Below, piece by piece: positions 47,654 through 57,027 of a stretch of 64,000 nt of DNA. The stretch's first letter is position 1. Each line of letters opens with the position of its first letter. The stretch is taken from NCBI GenBank assembly GCA_023422835.1, contig JAFAGI010000001.1, forward strand, positions 248,001 through 312,000. Direction: 5' to 3'. A program made the position numbers and the translations under genes. The stretch is from Bacteroidota bacterium. Lineage in GTDB: Bacteria; Bacteroidota; Bacteroidia; Chitinophagales; Chitinophagaceae. The notes beneath the pieces are model-generated. The model made no database searches and was not told the DNA's origin. It worked only from the letters and a program-made list of their open reading frames with translations.

Positions 47654-48090
47654 GCACAAAGAGCACTAATTATGAATGAAAATGAATTAGCGAAGGTTGT
47701 GTTTAATACCGGGTTAAAAATTCTTAAACATTTAGGTCCCGGGTTATTAGAGAGCGCATATGAAGAGTGCTTTTACTATGAGCTTATGAAGTCCGGTTTA
47801 AACATCGCAGGTCAAAAACCGTTGCCGTTGATATATGAAGGAATCAAACTTGAAATTGGATACAGAGTTAATTTCCTGATTGAGAATAATTTAGTTGTTG
47901 AAATTAAGTCAGTAGAATCTTTAAATGATATTCATTTGGAACAAATACTAACTTATCTAAGATTATCATACTGTAAATTAGGATTACTTATAAATTTTAA
48001 TACATTACTTTTTAAAGATGGGGTCAGAAGAGTTATAAATGGCACCTTGTGAGCCTTGTGTAATTCTTAGTGAACTTAGTGGTTATAAAA
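47639..48090. mobile_element. GxxExxY gene cassette with imperfect inverted flanks
   Basis: The GxxExxY gene is bracketed by short repeated phrases: left CACACAAAG, GCACAAAGAG and CACTAA (about 47642-47669), right CTTGTGAGCCTTGTGTAA and CTTAGTGAACTTAGTGG (about 48047-48082). The right side reads as an imperfect inverted copy of the left. Such ACAAAG/CTTTGTG flanks are a known companion of GxxExxY genes in this phylum, as I recall. No transposase is present; boundaries are approximate. Confidence 0.5.
47672..48052 (+). CDS. GxxExxY protein (PD-(D/E)XK nuclease-like)
   Basis: A 126-residue protein of the GxxExxY family. The eponymous motif is GLLESAY (Gly 24, Glu 27, Tyr 30). The nuclease-like core is IGYRVNFLIENNLVVEIKS: the ExK part is intact (Glu 77, Lys 79), but the Asp expected before it is Asn 67 here, so catalysis may be lost or changed. 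Function of the family is unknown; members are scattered, often as several near-identical copies in a genome. It sits between the two halves of metH, is more AT rich than they are, and is flanked by repeats, all suggesting insertion. Confidence 0.87.
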   Translation: MNENELAKVVFNTGLKILKHLGPGLLESAYEECFYYELMKSGLNIAGQKPLPLIYEGIKLEIGYRVNFLIENNLVVEIKSVESLNDIHLEQILTYLRLSYCKLGLLINFNTLLFKDGVRRVINGTL

Positions 48091-50760
48091 ATGAAAAGAA
48101 CAAAATCTTATCTGTCATTATCCGGCCTGGAGCCGCTGATCATTCGCCCGGAGAGCAATTTTATCAATATCGGTGAGCGCACAAATGTTACAGGTTCAAA
48201 GCGGTTCGCGCGGCTCATCAGGGAAAACAAGTTTGAAGAGGCACTGGATGTGGCCCGTCAGCAGGTAGAAAACGGCGCACAGATCATTGACGTAAACATG
48301 GACGATGCCCTGCTCGACGGAGAGAAAGCCATGACCACTTTCCTGAACTTCCTGCAAAGCGAACCAGACATCGCCAAGATTCCGGTAATGATAGACTCCT
48401 CTAAGTTCAACATAATCCAGGCAGGGTTAAAATGTGTGCAGGGAAAATGCGTGGTCAACTCCATCTCCATGAAAGAAGGCATTGACAGCTTTATAGAACA
48501 TGCCAGGATATGCAGGAGGTACGGGGCCGCCGTAGTAGTTATGGCATTTGACGAAGAAGGCCAGGCCGATACGCTGCAACGAAGGGTAGATATATGTTCC
48601 AGGGCATACACTATTCTTACGGAACAGATTGGCTTCCCGCCGCAGGATATTATTTTCGACCTGAATGTGTTTGCCATTGCCACCGGGCTTGAGGAGCATA
48701 ACAACTATGCCGTAGACTTTATCGAAGCCGCCCGCATTATTAAACAAAAATATCCTTTAGCCAATATCAGCGGCGGCGTCAGCAACCTCTCTTTTTCTTT
48801 CCGCGGAAATGAGACTGTGCGTGAGGCCATGCACAGCGTATTCCTCCTGCACGCCGTAAAACCGGGTATGAATATGGGCATAGTAAACGCCGGGCAGTTG
48901 ATTGTGTATGATGAAATTGAACCTGAGCTGAGGGAGCTTTGCGAAGATGTGATACTCAATCGCAATAACGAAAACAATGAAGCTACAGAAAAACTCATCA
49001 CTTACGCCGAAACCGTCAAGGTCAAAGGCAAGGTGCAGAAAAAAGATGATGCCTGGAGAAACACACCTGTGGAAGAAAGGCTGAAACACGCACTGATAAA
49101 CGGCATCACGGAATTTATTGATACAGATACAGAAGAAGCCAGGCAGAAATACCCCAAACCGCTGCATGTGATAGAAGGCCCGTTAATGGACGGCATGAAC
49201 GCGGTAGGCGACTTGTTCGGCGCAGGAAAAATGTTCCTGCCACAGGTAGTAAAAAGCGCACGGGTAATGAAAAAGAGCGTAGCCTATTTGCTGCCTTTTA
49301 TTGAAGAAGAAAAAGAAGAAGACACAGCCGGAAGAGGCACTATTTTACTGGCCACTGTAAAAGGCGATGTGCACGACATAGGTAAAAATATTGTGGGTGT
49401 AGTATTGGGCTGCAATGGCTATAAGATTATTGACCTTGGCGTAATGGTACCGGCAGATAAAATTTTAGACGAAGCCCAAAAGCAAAATGCAAATATCGTA
49501 GGCTTAAGCGGCCTCATCACCCCGTCACTGGATGAAATGGTGAATGTAGCTAAAGAAATGAAACGCCGAAATATGACGCAGCCGCTGATGATCGGGGGCG
49601 CCACAACCTCAAGGATGCATACGGCAGTAAAGATTGCGCCTGAATACGATAATGGTGTAATACACGTACTGGATGCATCACGGTCGGTAACTGTTGCAGG
49701 AAAACTGCTAAGCGATGAAACCAGGACAGCTTTCGTTGAAGATATCCAAAAAGAATACGCCGGACTGCGCGAAGACTTTGCCAATAAGCAACCGGTAAAA
49801 AAATATATACCGTTTAAAGAGGCCCAAAACAATCCTGCAAAAATAGACTGGAGCGCTTACACTCCTGTAGAGCCCGCGTTTATCGGTACCCGCAATTTCA
49901 CAGATCATGACCTGAATGAAATAAGAAATTACATAGACTGGAAACCATTCTTCATTTCATGGGAACTGCATGGCAACTACCCCGACATTCTTACAGACGA
50001 AGTTGTAGGTACCGAAGCAACCAGGCTCTTTAAAGATGCCAACCACATGCTCGACCGCATTATTGAAGAAAAGTGGCTATCGGCTTCCGGCGTTGTTGGA
50101 TTCATGCATGCATCAAGAACTGCCCCGGATACCATTCATGTAGCAATGGGCGATAAAGTTTTTAACCTGGAATGCCTGAGGCAGCAGGTAAAAAAAGCAG
50201 CAGGCCAGCCCAACAACTCACTGGCAGATTTTATAAAGCCTGCAGAATATGGGAGTGATTACCTCGGTGCATTTGCAGTGACCATCCACGGTATTGAGCC
50301 GCACCTGCAAAGATTTATAGATGATCATGATGACTACAGCAAGATTATGCTGCAGGCATTGTCTGACAGGCTGGTGGAATCTTTTGCGGAAATGCTGCAC
50401 CGCAAAGTGCGTACAAACCTTTGGGGATATGTAAAAGATGAAACACTCACTAATGAAGATCTGATCAAAGAAAAATATACCGGCATTCGCCCCGCGCCCG
50501 GCTACCCTGCCTGCCCGGAGCATACGGAGAAATACAAACTGTTTGACCTGCTGGACGTAACCGCGAACACAGGCATTCAGCTTACCGAAAACCTGGCCAT
50601 GTACCCTGCATCCAGCGTCTGCGGCTGGTACATAGCACACCCCCAAAGCAAATACTTTGGTATAGGAAAAATTAAAAGAGACCAGTACGAAGATTATAAA
50701 AACAGGAAAGGATGGAGCGAGGAAGAAGCAGAAAAATGGTTGGGCGGCCTTACCGAATAA
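48091..50760 (+). CDS. metH: Methionine synthase, pterin-, cobalamin- and AdoMet-binding part (split MetH, C-terminal)
   Basis: The 889-residue protein carries the rest of cobalamin-dependent methionine synthase: the methyltetrahydrofolate domain ([20 protein letters not shown], then [14 protein letters not shown]), the cobalamin domain with the B12-ligand motif [20 protein letters not shown], and the reactivation domain with [15 protein letters not shown], where AdoMet binds. It must work with the homocysteine module at 46643. The start is the ATG giving [12 protein letters not shown]; a GTG seven codons upstream lies in the repeat flank. A strong hairpin follows the stop. Confidence 0.96.
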   Translation: MKRTKSYLSLSGLEPLIIRPESNFINIGERTNVTGSKRFARLIRENKFEEALDVARQQVENGAQIIDVNMDDALLDGEKAMTTFLNFLQSEPDIAKIPVMIDSSKFNIIQAGLKCVQGKCVVNSISMKEGIDSFIEHARICRRYGAAVVVMAFDEEGQADTLQRRVDICSRAYTILTEQIGFPPQDIIFDLNVFAIATGLEEHNNYAVDFIEAARIIKQKYPLANISGGVSNLSFSFRGNETVREAMHSVFLLHAVKPGMNMGIVNAGQLIVYDEIEPELRELCEDVILNRNNENNEATEKLITYAETVKVKGKVQKKDDAWRNTPVEERLKHALINGITEFIDTDTEEARQKYPKPLHVIEGPLMDGMNAVGDLFGAGKMFLPQVVKSARVMKKSVAYLLPFIEEEKEEDTAGRGTILLATVKGDVHDIGKNIVGVVLGCNGYKIIDLGVMVPADKILDEAQKQNANIVGLSGLITPSLDEMVNVAKEMKRRNMTQPLMIGGATTSRMHTAVKIAPEYDNGVIHVLDASRSVTVAGKLLSDETRTAFVEDIQKEYAGLREDFANKQPVKKYIPFKEAQNNPAKIDWSAYTPVEPAFIGTRNFTDHDLNEIRNYIDWKPFFISWELHGNYPDILTDEVVGTEATRLFKDANHMLDRIIEEKWLSASGVVGFMHASRTAPDTIHVAMGDKVFNLECLRQQVKKAAGQPNNSLADFIKPAEYGSDYLGAFAVTIHGIEPHLQRFIDDHDDYSKIMLQALSDRLVESFAEMLHRKVRTNLWGYVKDETLTNEDLIKEKYTGIRPAPGYPACPEHTEKYKLFDLLDVTANTGIQLTENLAMYPASSVCGWYIAHPQSKYFGIGKIKRDQYEDYKNRKGWSEEEAEKWLGGLTE

Positions 50761-50786
50761 AGATATAAAGCTGTGATTACACCAAA

Positions 50787-50815
50787 AGAGGTTGCATCAA
50801 CATGATACAACCTCT
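50787..50815. terminator. Bidirectional terminator between metH and yceI
   Basis: AGAGGTTG (50787-50794) pairs with CAACCTCT (50808-50815), with a further ATC/GAT inner stem after one mismatch. It serves metH on the plus strand and the YceI gene on the minus strand. Confidence 0.85.
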
Positions 50816-50833
50816 CTTTATTCTATGGGAAAA

Positions 50834-51514
50834 TTATTTTTTCTTACCCCTCAGCCTGATCTCAAGCTCGATGTCTTTGCTAATCATCCAGTTTTGCGGA
50901 TCGCCTTCAGCTTTATAGTTCAGCCCCCATTTGGACCTATCGAAACTAAACTTAGCATCAACAGTTACCACGCTGTCTGTAATGGCAATTTTAGCAGGGA
51001 ATGTAACGTTGATAATGCTATCTTTCAGCTTCAAGTTGCCGCTAACCATGTTAGTAGCGCCGTTGAGCAACGCACGCGCCTGTGCGCTGTCATATGGCGC
51101 CACAGTGGTGATCTCAAAGGTTGATACAGCATATTTTTCTATTCCAAAGAAGTCATTGCTCTTTAAATGATTCTGAAGAACCATATAGTTTTTCCCCGGT
51201 TCGGTTACAGAAGTTGAGTCTACTGTAAGGGTGTTCATATTGATGTTGAATGATCCACCGCTAACATTAGCGCTGTCAGTAATAGACACAGACCCGTCTT
51301 TCAGTCTCAGCGTGCCCCAGCGCGGCGAAACCCCGCCGGTATGTGTAGCTCTCCAACTGATAATACTAAAAGAGGTATCCACTTCGTAAACGATACCTGT
51401 AGGCACAGCAACGGCCTGGGCTTCAGACACAGTAGCCTGTGGAGAATCGCTGCCCCCACAAGATGCAAGCAGCGCGGCTGCCATAATAAAACTTCCAATG
51501 AATACTTTCTTCAT
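50834..51514 (-). CDS. YceI-family lipoprotein
   Basis: The 226-residue protein has a lipoprotein signal (IMAAALLASCGGSD) and a YceI lipocalin-like barrel: YEVDTSFSIISWRATHTGG, GGSFNINMNTLTV, LKSNDFFGIEKYAVSTFEIT, and the final SKDIELEIRLRGKKK. YceI proteins bind long polyprenyl or amphipathic ligands in a beta barrel; the partner here is unknown. As a lipoprotein it is likely attached to the inner or outer membrane facing the periplasm. A large palindrome lies about 90 bases upstream. Confidence 0.9.
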   Translation of the reverse strand: MKKVFIGSFIMAAALLASCGGSDSPQATVSEAQAVAVPTGIVYEVDTSFSIISWRATHTGGVSPRWGTLRLKDGSVSITDSANVSGGSFNINMNTLTVDSTSVTEPGKNYMVLQNHLKSNDFFGIEKYAVSTFEITTVAPYDSAQARALLNGATNMVSGNLKLKDSIINVTFPAKIAITDSVVTVDAKFSFDRSKWGLNYKAEGDPQNWMISKDIELEIRLRGKKK

Positions 51515-51877
51515 ATAATGCTGGTTTATTGTATAATAATATCTCTGACAACAAATTTAATGGAAATAATCTTTTAATAAGCAGAGACCAAAATAATATT
51601 GATATTTTAATATTAAAATATCACATATGTGAATAAGTCCGGGACATGACAGCAAGTAATGCAGATAGCAGCATTTTAACAATCCTAAGAAATAAATTTG
51701 CTTATCATTGATTGTAGAACTAACCGGTAATCCCGCATAGGAATAGTTTTTATTGTAAAAAGATAAATGTATATGAAATAACCATGAAGATTAGCCGTCT
51801 ATACCAACCTGGAATGAGTATGGAATCTAAGCGCTGGTTATTCTATGTGACCAATAAAGAAAATAAAATAAATCAAC
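51515..51877. other. Divergent spacer with two adjoining palindromes and a -7 element
   Basis: Between yceI and the barrel protein gene: a perfect 22-bp AT-only-core palindrome at 51601-51622 (half-site GATATTTTAAT) directly joined to TCACATATGTGA at 51621-51632, then an exact TAAATTTG (51693-51700) that could start transcription of the barrel gene with a 170-base leader. A 48-codon frame from 51784 runs into the next gene but is probably chance. Confidence 0.55.
51693..51700 (+). promoter_or_regulatory. Candidate -7 element TAAATTTG for the barrel protein gene
   Basis: Exact TAnnTTTG, about 177 bases before the ATG at 51878; no -33 recognised. Confidence 0.4.
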
Positions 51878-52465
51878 ATGAAAAAAATACTCTTTGCCTC
51901 TGCGCTGCTTTTTGCATGCAGCATCGGCGTTTCAAAGGCACAGCTTGAAGAAGGAAATGTGCTCATCGGCGCACAACTTGCCAACATTGATTTTGGCTTT
52001 GGCAGTGGTAATTCTTTCAGCATCAACCTTTCTCCGCAGGTAGGCTACTTTATTGAAGATAATATAGCCGTCGGCGGCCTGTTCAATCTCGGCTATCAAA
52101 CAGCACGCGTTTCAGGCAGCAGTAAAGGCAATAATATTTTTAATTATGCCATCAACGGGTTTGGAAGGTATTATTTTAACCCTGGTGAAAAAGGCATCAA
52201 CAATTTATTGAACCACGGCAGGTTTTTCGCGGAAGCCAACGCAGGTATTGCAGGCTCTACCGGCAATGCAATTGGCTTGAATATTGGGTTTGGGCCCGGT
52301 TATGCTTATTTCATCACACCAAATGTAGCCTTGGAAACTTTGGTAAAATACAATGGCAATTTTGGCGATGGCGCCAAAAGCGGGCTCGGCCTGAACCTGG
52401 GCTTTAAAATTCATCTGCCTTCCGGCAAGCTGAAACAAATGCGCGACAATCCGGGGTCACTATAA
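51878..52465 (+). CDS. Outer-membrane beta-barrel protein
   Basis: A 195-residue exported protein (signal MKKILFASALLFACSIGVSK AQ). The mature part has alternating strands rich in Gly, Asn and aromatics (SINLSPQVGYFIEDNIAVGG, FAEANAGIAGSTG, NLGFKIHLPSGKL) as in small PorT/OmpX-like porins of this phylum. Strands hint at an 8-strand barrel. No substrate is evident. It is a single gene 106 bases ahead of ssb on the same strand. Confidence 0.78.
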   Translation: MKKILFASALLFACSIGVSKAQLEEGNVLIGAQLANIDFGFGSGNSFSINLSPQVGYFIEDNIAVGGLFNLGYQTARVSGSSKGNNIFNYAINGFGRYYFNPGEKGINNLLNHGRFFAEANAGIAGSTGNAIGLNIGFGPGYAYFITPNVALETLVKYNGNFGDGAKSGLGLNLGFKIHLPSGKLKQMRDNPGSL

Positions 52466-52571
52466 TTAACCGTGTAAGACAGCTACTTACATGCAGCAAA
52501 AAAAGTTAAGTTTTTTTTGAATTTTAATTTTTTATATGTAATTTGCTGTAAACATTACAAAACTAAGCATT

Positions 52572-52982
52572 ATGATTAAGCTACAAGTCATTGGAAACCT
52601 GGGTCGCGATGCTGTTGTAAACAACGTCAATGGCCGCAATGTAATAAATTTCAGCGTTGCACATACAGAAAGATTTAAAGATAGTACAGGCGAACAAAAA
52701 GAGAGAACAGTGTGGGTGGATTGTGCCTATTGGTCAGACAAAACCGCCATTGCTCCTTACCTGAAAAAGGGTACGCAGGTTTACGTAGAAGGCGGGCCCG
52801 ATGTGCGGGTGTATCAAAACCAGGAAGGCAAGCAGGGCGCTTCCCTTTCGCTTCGCGTGCAGAATGTGCAGTTGCTGGGGGCGAAAAGTGGTTCCGGTAA
52901 TGAGAGTACACCGCCCAACGGAGGCAATATCGCCGGATCTATCTCCAACGGTGATCAGGTGGAAGATGATCTGCCCTTCTAA
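52572..52982 (+). CDS. ssb: Single-stranded DNA-binding protein
   Basis: The 136-residue protein coats single-stranded DNA in replication and repair. It starts with the OB fold (VIGNLGRDAVVNNVNGRNVI, FSVAHTERF, WVDCAYWSDK, YLKKGTQVYVEGGPDVRVYQ), a Gly/Ser/Asn linker, and ends in the acidic tail EDDLPF that binds partner enzymes. Length is a little short but complete. It could be a second paralogue, since primary copies are often longer. It is followed by a strong terminator. Confidence 0.95.
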   Translation: MIKLQVIGNLGRDAVVNNVNGRNVINFSVAHTERFKDSTGEQKERTVWVDCAYWSDKTAIAPYLKKGTQVYVEGGPDVRVYQNQEGKQGASLSLRVQNVQLLGAKSGSGNESTPPNGGNIAGSISNGDQVEDDLPF

Positions 52983-53007
52983 AAACTTACCAGAAGTATG
53001 TATACAG

Positions 53008-53026
53008 GCTGCTCCCGCGGAGCAGC
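53008..53026 (+). terminator. ssb terminator
   Basis: GCTGCTCC (53008-53015) pairs with GGAGCAGC (53019-53026) across a three-base loop, followed by a run of T. Confidence 0.93.
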
Positions 53027-53095
53027 TTTTTTTATTTTTTATTGAGGAATGATTTTTGAAATGGTTGGTTGTAATTTGAAAGTAAACCTATACTT

Positions 53096-54388
53096 ATGGA
53101 ATTCATTATCATATTTTTATTGATCTTACTGAATGGCATATTTTCTATGAGCGAAATAGCGCTTATATCTTCCAGGAAATTTAAACTGGAGAACAAGGCA
53201 AAAAACGGAAGTGTAAAATCCAGGAAAGCACTGGAGCTGGCAGCTAACCCCAACAGCTTTTTATCTACTGTGCAAATTGGCATTACACTCATCGGCTTAC
53301 TTACAGGTATGCTGAGTGGGGAGAAACTGTCGCGCTACGTGCAGCCGGTGATTGAGCGTATAGATGCACTCAAGCCTTATGCAGCCAGTGTCTCATCAGT
53401 ATTAATACTAATCATGGTTACCTACCTGAGCATTGTTTTTGGAGAACTGCTGCCCAAAAGAATAGGTATGCTGTTCCCGGAGAAAATATCTGCAGTGGTA
53501 GCGTTTCCCATGAACTTCATAGCCAAAGCCGCCAAACCTTTTATCTGGTTGCTGACCGGCACCAATGAGGTAATGCTGAAGATTCTGGGGCTGAAAAACA
53601 AGCAAGACAGCAGTGTGAGCGAGGAAGAAGTAAAGGCCATGATCAAACTCGGCGCAGAGCATGGCGACATACAGGAAATAGAACAGAACATTATTGACCG
53701 CGTGTTTTTCCTGGGCGACAGGAAAGTAAGCGAGCTGATGACCCCGAAGAAAGATATCGTTTGGGTTGACATCAATGACAGCCTGGATTCCATTAAACAA
53801 AAAGCAAGAGAACAACCGCATTCCGTATACCCGGTTAGTGATAAAGAGTTAGACGAGCTCAAAGGCATTGTACGCCTGAAAGATATTTTCCCGAAAAGCA
53901 TCAGCAATGAAAGCTTTAAACTGGCTGAATACATCAGGCCCGCCCTGATCGTGGCAGAAACATTGCCCGTGTATAAAGTATTGGATAAGTTTAAGGAGAA
54001 GAAAACACACCATGCCATTGTTGCCGATGAGTATGGCTCAATCCAAGGAATGATAAGTATTGACGATGCGCTCGATACCCTGATAAATACCGATTCGGAA
54101 GAAGATATGGACGAATACAAAATCGTTCAGCGCAAGGACGGCAGTTGGCTGGCAGACGGACAGCTTCCCTTCTTTGTATTCCTTCAAGAGTTTGATATAC
54201 CTGAGCAAAGAGCGCCGAAAGGTTCTTTCAATACGCTGGGCGGCTTTATCCTGGAACAACTGAACTACCTGCCGCAGGCCGGCGAAAAGATCAGCTGGGA
54301 CAATTACGACTTTGAAGTACTTGACCTTGACGGGCTGCGTATTGATAAAATACTGGTGTCTTTAAAAGAAGCGGAAGAACAAGAATAA
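53096..54388 (+). CDS. Hemolysin/CorC-family membrane protein (CNNM DUF21 + CBS + CorC_HlyC)
   Basis: The 430-residue protein has an N-terminal DUF21 transmembrane domain of about four segments (IFLLILLNGIFSMSEIALIS, and the VLILIMVTYLSIVFGELLPK region), two CBS domains (about residues 205-330, with SELMTPKKDIVWVDIN and HHAIVADEYGSIQGM), and the C-terminal CorC_HlyC domain (NTLGGFILEQLNYLP). This CNNM-type layout is linked to Mg or Co efflux rather than true hemolysis. Single gene; convergent with the AspT-type transporter. Confidence 0.92.
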   Translation: MEFIIIFLLILLNGIFSMSEIALISSRKFKLENKAKNGSVKSRKALELAANPNSFLSTVQIGITLIGLLTGMLSGEKLSRYVQPVIERIDALKPYAASVSSVLILIMVTYLSIVFGELLPKRIGMLFPEKISAVVAFPMNFIAKAAKPFIWLLTGTNEVMLKILGLKNKQDSSVSEEEVKAMIKLGAEHGDIQEIEQNIIDRVFFLGDRKVSELMTPKKDIVWVDINDSLDSIKQKAREQPHSVYPVSDKELDELKGIVRLKDIFPKSISNESFKLAEYIRPALIVAETLPVYKVLDKFKEKKTHHAIVADEYGSIQGMISIDDALDTLINTDSEEDMDEYKIVQRKDGSWLADGQLPFFVFLQEFDIPEQRAPKGSFNTLGGFILEQLNYLPQAGEKISWDNYDFEVLDLDGLRIDKILVSLKEAEEQE

Positions 54389-54391
54389 AAT

Positions 54392-54409
54392 TGCCGGCAT
54401 AAGCCGGCA
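54392..54409. terminator. Hairpin between the HlyC-like and AspT-like genes
   Basis: TGCCGGC (54392-54398) pairs with GCCGGCA (54403-54409), loop ATAA. The T-rich side lies on the minus strand, so it best fits as terminator of the transporter gene. Confidence 0.75.
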
Positions 54410-54431
54410 GATCAAACCTATATATAAGACT

Positions 54432-56099
54432 TTAAATAAACAACAATATCAGTAGCTGGGCCATCAGAATACGCATAAGTGTTGTAAATGGATAAACTGC
54501 AGCGTAAGTAAGTGCAGGGCTGTCTGAATTCGTTGTCTGGTGTGCAAATGCCAGTGCAGGCGGATCAGTAGAAGCTCCTGCCAACACACCGCATATCTCC
54601 AGGAAGTCGAGCTTGTAAACGATACGCGCAATCAACCCGCCTGTAAGTAAAGGAATCAGGGTAATGCCAATACCCATCAGCAGCCAGATAAGCCCGTCTC
54701 CTTCCGTAAGGGTTCTTACGAAATTGGCGCCAGCCCCCAATCCTACAGCAGCCAGGAAAAGCACAATACCGATCTCTCGTACCATTAAATTAGCGCTTTG
54801 AGATACATAATGCGTTACAGAGAACTTGCCCCCAAAACGGCTGATAAGTATCGCCACGATCAACGGACCGCCGGCCAGGCCTAACTTTATGGGCACGGGT
54901 ACACCGGGTATGCTCAATGGTATGCTTCCTACCAGTACACCCAATGTGATGCCCAGGAATAATTCGGCAATATGCGGCGTACGCAGGCTCTTTTTATTAC
55001 CAAAGTCTGCAGCAAGTGCATCAATATTTTTTTCTTCGCCAATAACAGTAAGCGTATCACCGAATTGCAGCTTGGTATTTGCATTCGGTATAAACTCAAT
55101 GCCTGCCCTGTATACCCTTGATATGGTTACGTTGTAGCGCGGTATGATGTGCAGGTTGCCCAATGTACGGCTGTAAGCTTTTGGCTGGGATACGTTTATT
55201 CTTCTTGAAACAACGTTTTTGGAATTGTGCTTATCACCCAGCATTTCAAAATCGCTTTCGGTACCTACCAGGTTTTTTACCTTTTCAATATTTTCAGAAC
55301 TGGCAATCACAAGGAGTATATCGCCTTCATTCATGATCATCTCTTTGCGTGCCGTGCGGATCTCTTCTCCCTGGAAAATACGGGAAACTATAAAGTTAAA
55401 ATCCAATGTTTTCCACAATACGCCGAGTTCTTTACCAAACAGGTTGGGGTTCTTCACTTCCAAAGTTATTCTTTTAAAAGAAGATGTATTGGCAGCTCTT
55501 TTCCAGGCATTCAGCCTTGCCTCGGCATTTACATTTACCCTGAACACAGTTCTGAACAGCAACATTACCAGTATAATGCCTACCACGCCAAAGGGGTAAG
55601 CGATGGCATAACCTGTAGGCAGGTTCACGCCCAGCTCCGGCCTGATCTCGGCAACTGTTTGCTGTGCAGCGCCCAGCCCTGGTGTATTGGTAACAGCTCC
55701 CGACATGATGCCTACCAGCGTTACAATGTCTGTGTTAGCAAAATAGTGCAGGCAGATAACAACAGTTACACCTGTAAGGATGATGATAAGCGCTATGAAG
55801 TTCAGCTTAAGGCCTTCTCTCTTAAACGAGGCAAAAAAGCCCGGCCCTACCTGTAACCCGATGGTATAAACAAATAATATTAAACCAAATTCTTTTATAA
55901 AATGCTGAACTTCCGGATTTACCGTGAAACCAAAGTGCGATATGGCAATGCCCGTGAACAAAACGAAGGTAATTCCCAAAGAAACACCGAATATTTTCAC
56001 CTTGCCCAATGCCACTCCAATGGCAATGGTGATAGCAAAAATAATAACCGTGTACGCCACACTTTCATGGTTGTTGAAAAGATCAATTATCCAGTTCAT
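54432..56099 (-). CDS. AspT/YidE-YbjL-type transporter with RCK_C domains
   Basis: A membrane protein of about 555 residues with the two-fold YidE/YbjL duplication: an N-terminal set of membrane segments (with EFGLILFVYTIGLQVGPGFF and GIMSGAVTNTPGLGAAQQT), two central TrkA-C (RCK_C) domains (about 205-370), and a second membrane half with matching GVLAGASTDPPALAFAHQT. The duplicated Gly-x-x-Ser-x-x-Thr-x-x-Pro motifs are the hallmark of the AspT aspartate-alanine exchanger superfamily. The actual substrate is unknown. An exact TAACTTTG lies 21 bases before the chosen ATG. Confidence 0.88.
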   Translation of the reverse strand: MNWIIDLFNNHESVAYTVIIFAITIAIGVALGKVKIFGVSLGITFVLFTGIAISHFGFTVNPEVQHFIKEFGLILFVYTIGLQVGPGFFASFKREGLKLNFIALIIILTGVTVVICLHYFANTDIVTLVGIMSGAVTNTPGLGAAQQTVAEIRPELGVNLPTGYAIAYPFGVVGIILVMLLFRTVFRVNVNAEARLNAWKRAANTSSFKRITLEVKNPNLFGKELGVLWKTLDFNFIVSRIFQGEEIRTARKEMIMNEGDILLVIASSENIEKVKNLVGTESDFEMLGDKHNSKNVVSRRINVSQPKAYSRTLGNLHIIPRYNVTISRVYRAGIEFIPNANTKLQFGDTLTVIGEEKNIDALAADFGNKKSLRTPHIAELFLGITLGVLVGSIPLSIPGVPVPIKLGLAGGPLIVAILISRFGGKFSVTHYVSQSANLMVREIGIVLFLAAVGLGAGANFVRTLTEGDGLIWLLMGIGITLIPLLTGGLIARIVYKLDFLEICGVLAGASTDPPALAFAHQTTNSDSPALTYAAVYPFTTLMRILMAQLLILLFI

Positions 56100-56120
56100 T
56101 TGATGTTTAAATTTGAACCG

Positions 56121-56128
56121 CAAAGTTA
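56121..56128 (-). promoter_or_regulatory. AspT-type gene -7 element TAACTTTG
   Basis: Exact TAnnTTTG on the minus strand, 21 bases before the start; it overlaps the longer alternative frame, which supports the shorter start. Confidence 0.5.
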
Positions 56129-56180
56129 TACCCTAAAAAACTAACAAAATATGATATTTATCGTGTTTTGGACTAAAACA

Positions 56181-56951
56181 TCAATAATACTTCTCTACCA
56201 CACCCAGTCCGAACAGTGCATAGTCGTATTTGGCAGGGTCTTCCGGATCAAAGGTGCTCAGGTGTTGCGTAAGCTCTAGGCACGCATTGAAATCGGTCTG
56301 TTTCCTATGCAGCAGGCCCAGTTTTTTGGCAACCCTGGCTACGTGCAGGTCTATTGGGCAGAGCAGGTCTCTGGGAGCAATGTTTTGCCAGATGCCAAAG
56401 TCTACGCCGCAGTTATCCTTTCTTACCATCCACCGCAGAAACATGTTAAGCCGTTTGCAGGTAGAGTTATTCAGCGGCGTGGAAATATGCTTCCTGGTGC
56501 GCTGAGGGGCATCTTCCAAGGAGAAAAAATAATGGTGAAAGTATATAAGCCCTTCCCTGACGCTGAAATCTTCTTTGCTGCAATCCGGCGGCAGAAATGC
56601 GGCTTCCAGGGATGAATGCCTTGTGTAATGGTGTTGCAGCAACGCAATAAAGTACAGCAGGTCTGTTGGGTTGAATGTGCGGTGCTTAAAATGCAGCATG
56701 CGCGCCAGGTCCCTTTCCTGGTGGTTTACAATAAAATCGTAAGGCGCATGGTCCATCAGTTGCATCAGCTCTTTTGACTTATTGATGATGATAGTGCGGT
56801 TGCCCCAGGCAAATACCGCTGCAAACAGGCCGGCAATTTCTATATCCTGCTTTTGAGAAAACAGGTGCGGGATGCAGATGGGGTCTTGCTCAATAAAAGC
56901 GGGCTGGTTGTACTGCGCCGTTTTCCTGTCTAGGAAATCCTTAATATCCAT
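56181..56951 (-). CDS. TIGR02757 family protein (DUF2400)
   Basis: A 256-residue protein I place in TIGR02757/DUF2400, a Bacteroidota- and spirochaete-rich family of unknown function. Typical stretches are IAGLFAAVFAWGNRTIIINK, RTFNPTDLLYFIALLQH, RKDNCGVDFGIW and LCPIDLHVARVAKKLGLL, the last reminiscent of HhH-type DNA glycosylases, to which the family may be distantly related. An exact TATTTTTG element ends 4 bases before the ATG, predicting a leaderless mRNA. Divergent from the flippase. Confidence 0.85.
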   Translation of the reverse strand: MDIKDFLDRKTAQYNQPAFIEQDPICIPHLFSQKQDIEIAGLFAAVFAWGNRTIIINKSKELMQLMDHAPYDFIVNHQERDLARMLHFKHRTFNPTDLLYFIALLQHHYTRHSSLEAAFLPPDCSKEDFSVREGLIYFHHYFFSLEDAPQRTRKHISTPLNNSTCKRLNMFLRWMVRKDNCGVDFGIWQNIAPRDLLCPIDLHVARVAKKLGLLHRKQTDFNACLELTQHLSTFDPEDPAKYDYALFGLGVVEKYY

Positions 56952-56955
56952 CTGT

Positions 56956-56963
56956 CAAAAATA
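56956..56963 (-). promoter_or_regulatory. TIGR02757 gene -7 element TATTTTTG, 4 bases from start codon
   Basis: Exact TAnnTTTG on the minus strand, then ACAG and the ATG. Predicts a leaderless mRNA. Confidence 0.55.
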
Positions 56964-56970
56964 TAAATTA

Positions 56971-57003
56971 TTGGCAGGTAATAACTATTTGTTCTTACAT
57001 TTG
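56971..57003 (+). promoter_or_regulatory. Flippase operon promoter TTG-N22-TACATTTG
   Basis: TACATTTG (56996-57003) is an exact -7 element 24 bases before the flippase ATG; a TTG at 56971-56973 may serve as -33 although the spacing is long. Confidence 0.5.
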
Positions 57004-57027
57004 TTTCTACGAAAGCAACAGGCACTC

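Noticed and set aside
51784..51930. 48-codon frame before the barrel protein gene
   Set aside because: Overlaps the next gene out of frame and has no protein-like features; a leader peptide role cannot be supported.
53075..53095. TGTAATTTG before the HlyC-like gene (also before ssb and the ABC ATPase gene)
   Set aside because: One base short of TAnnTTTG; recorded but not called as promoters.
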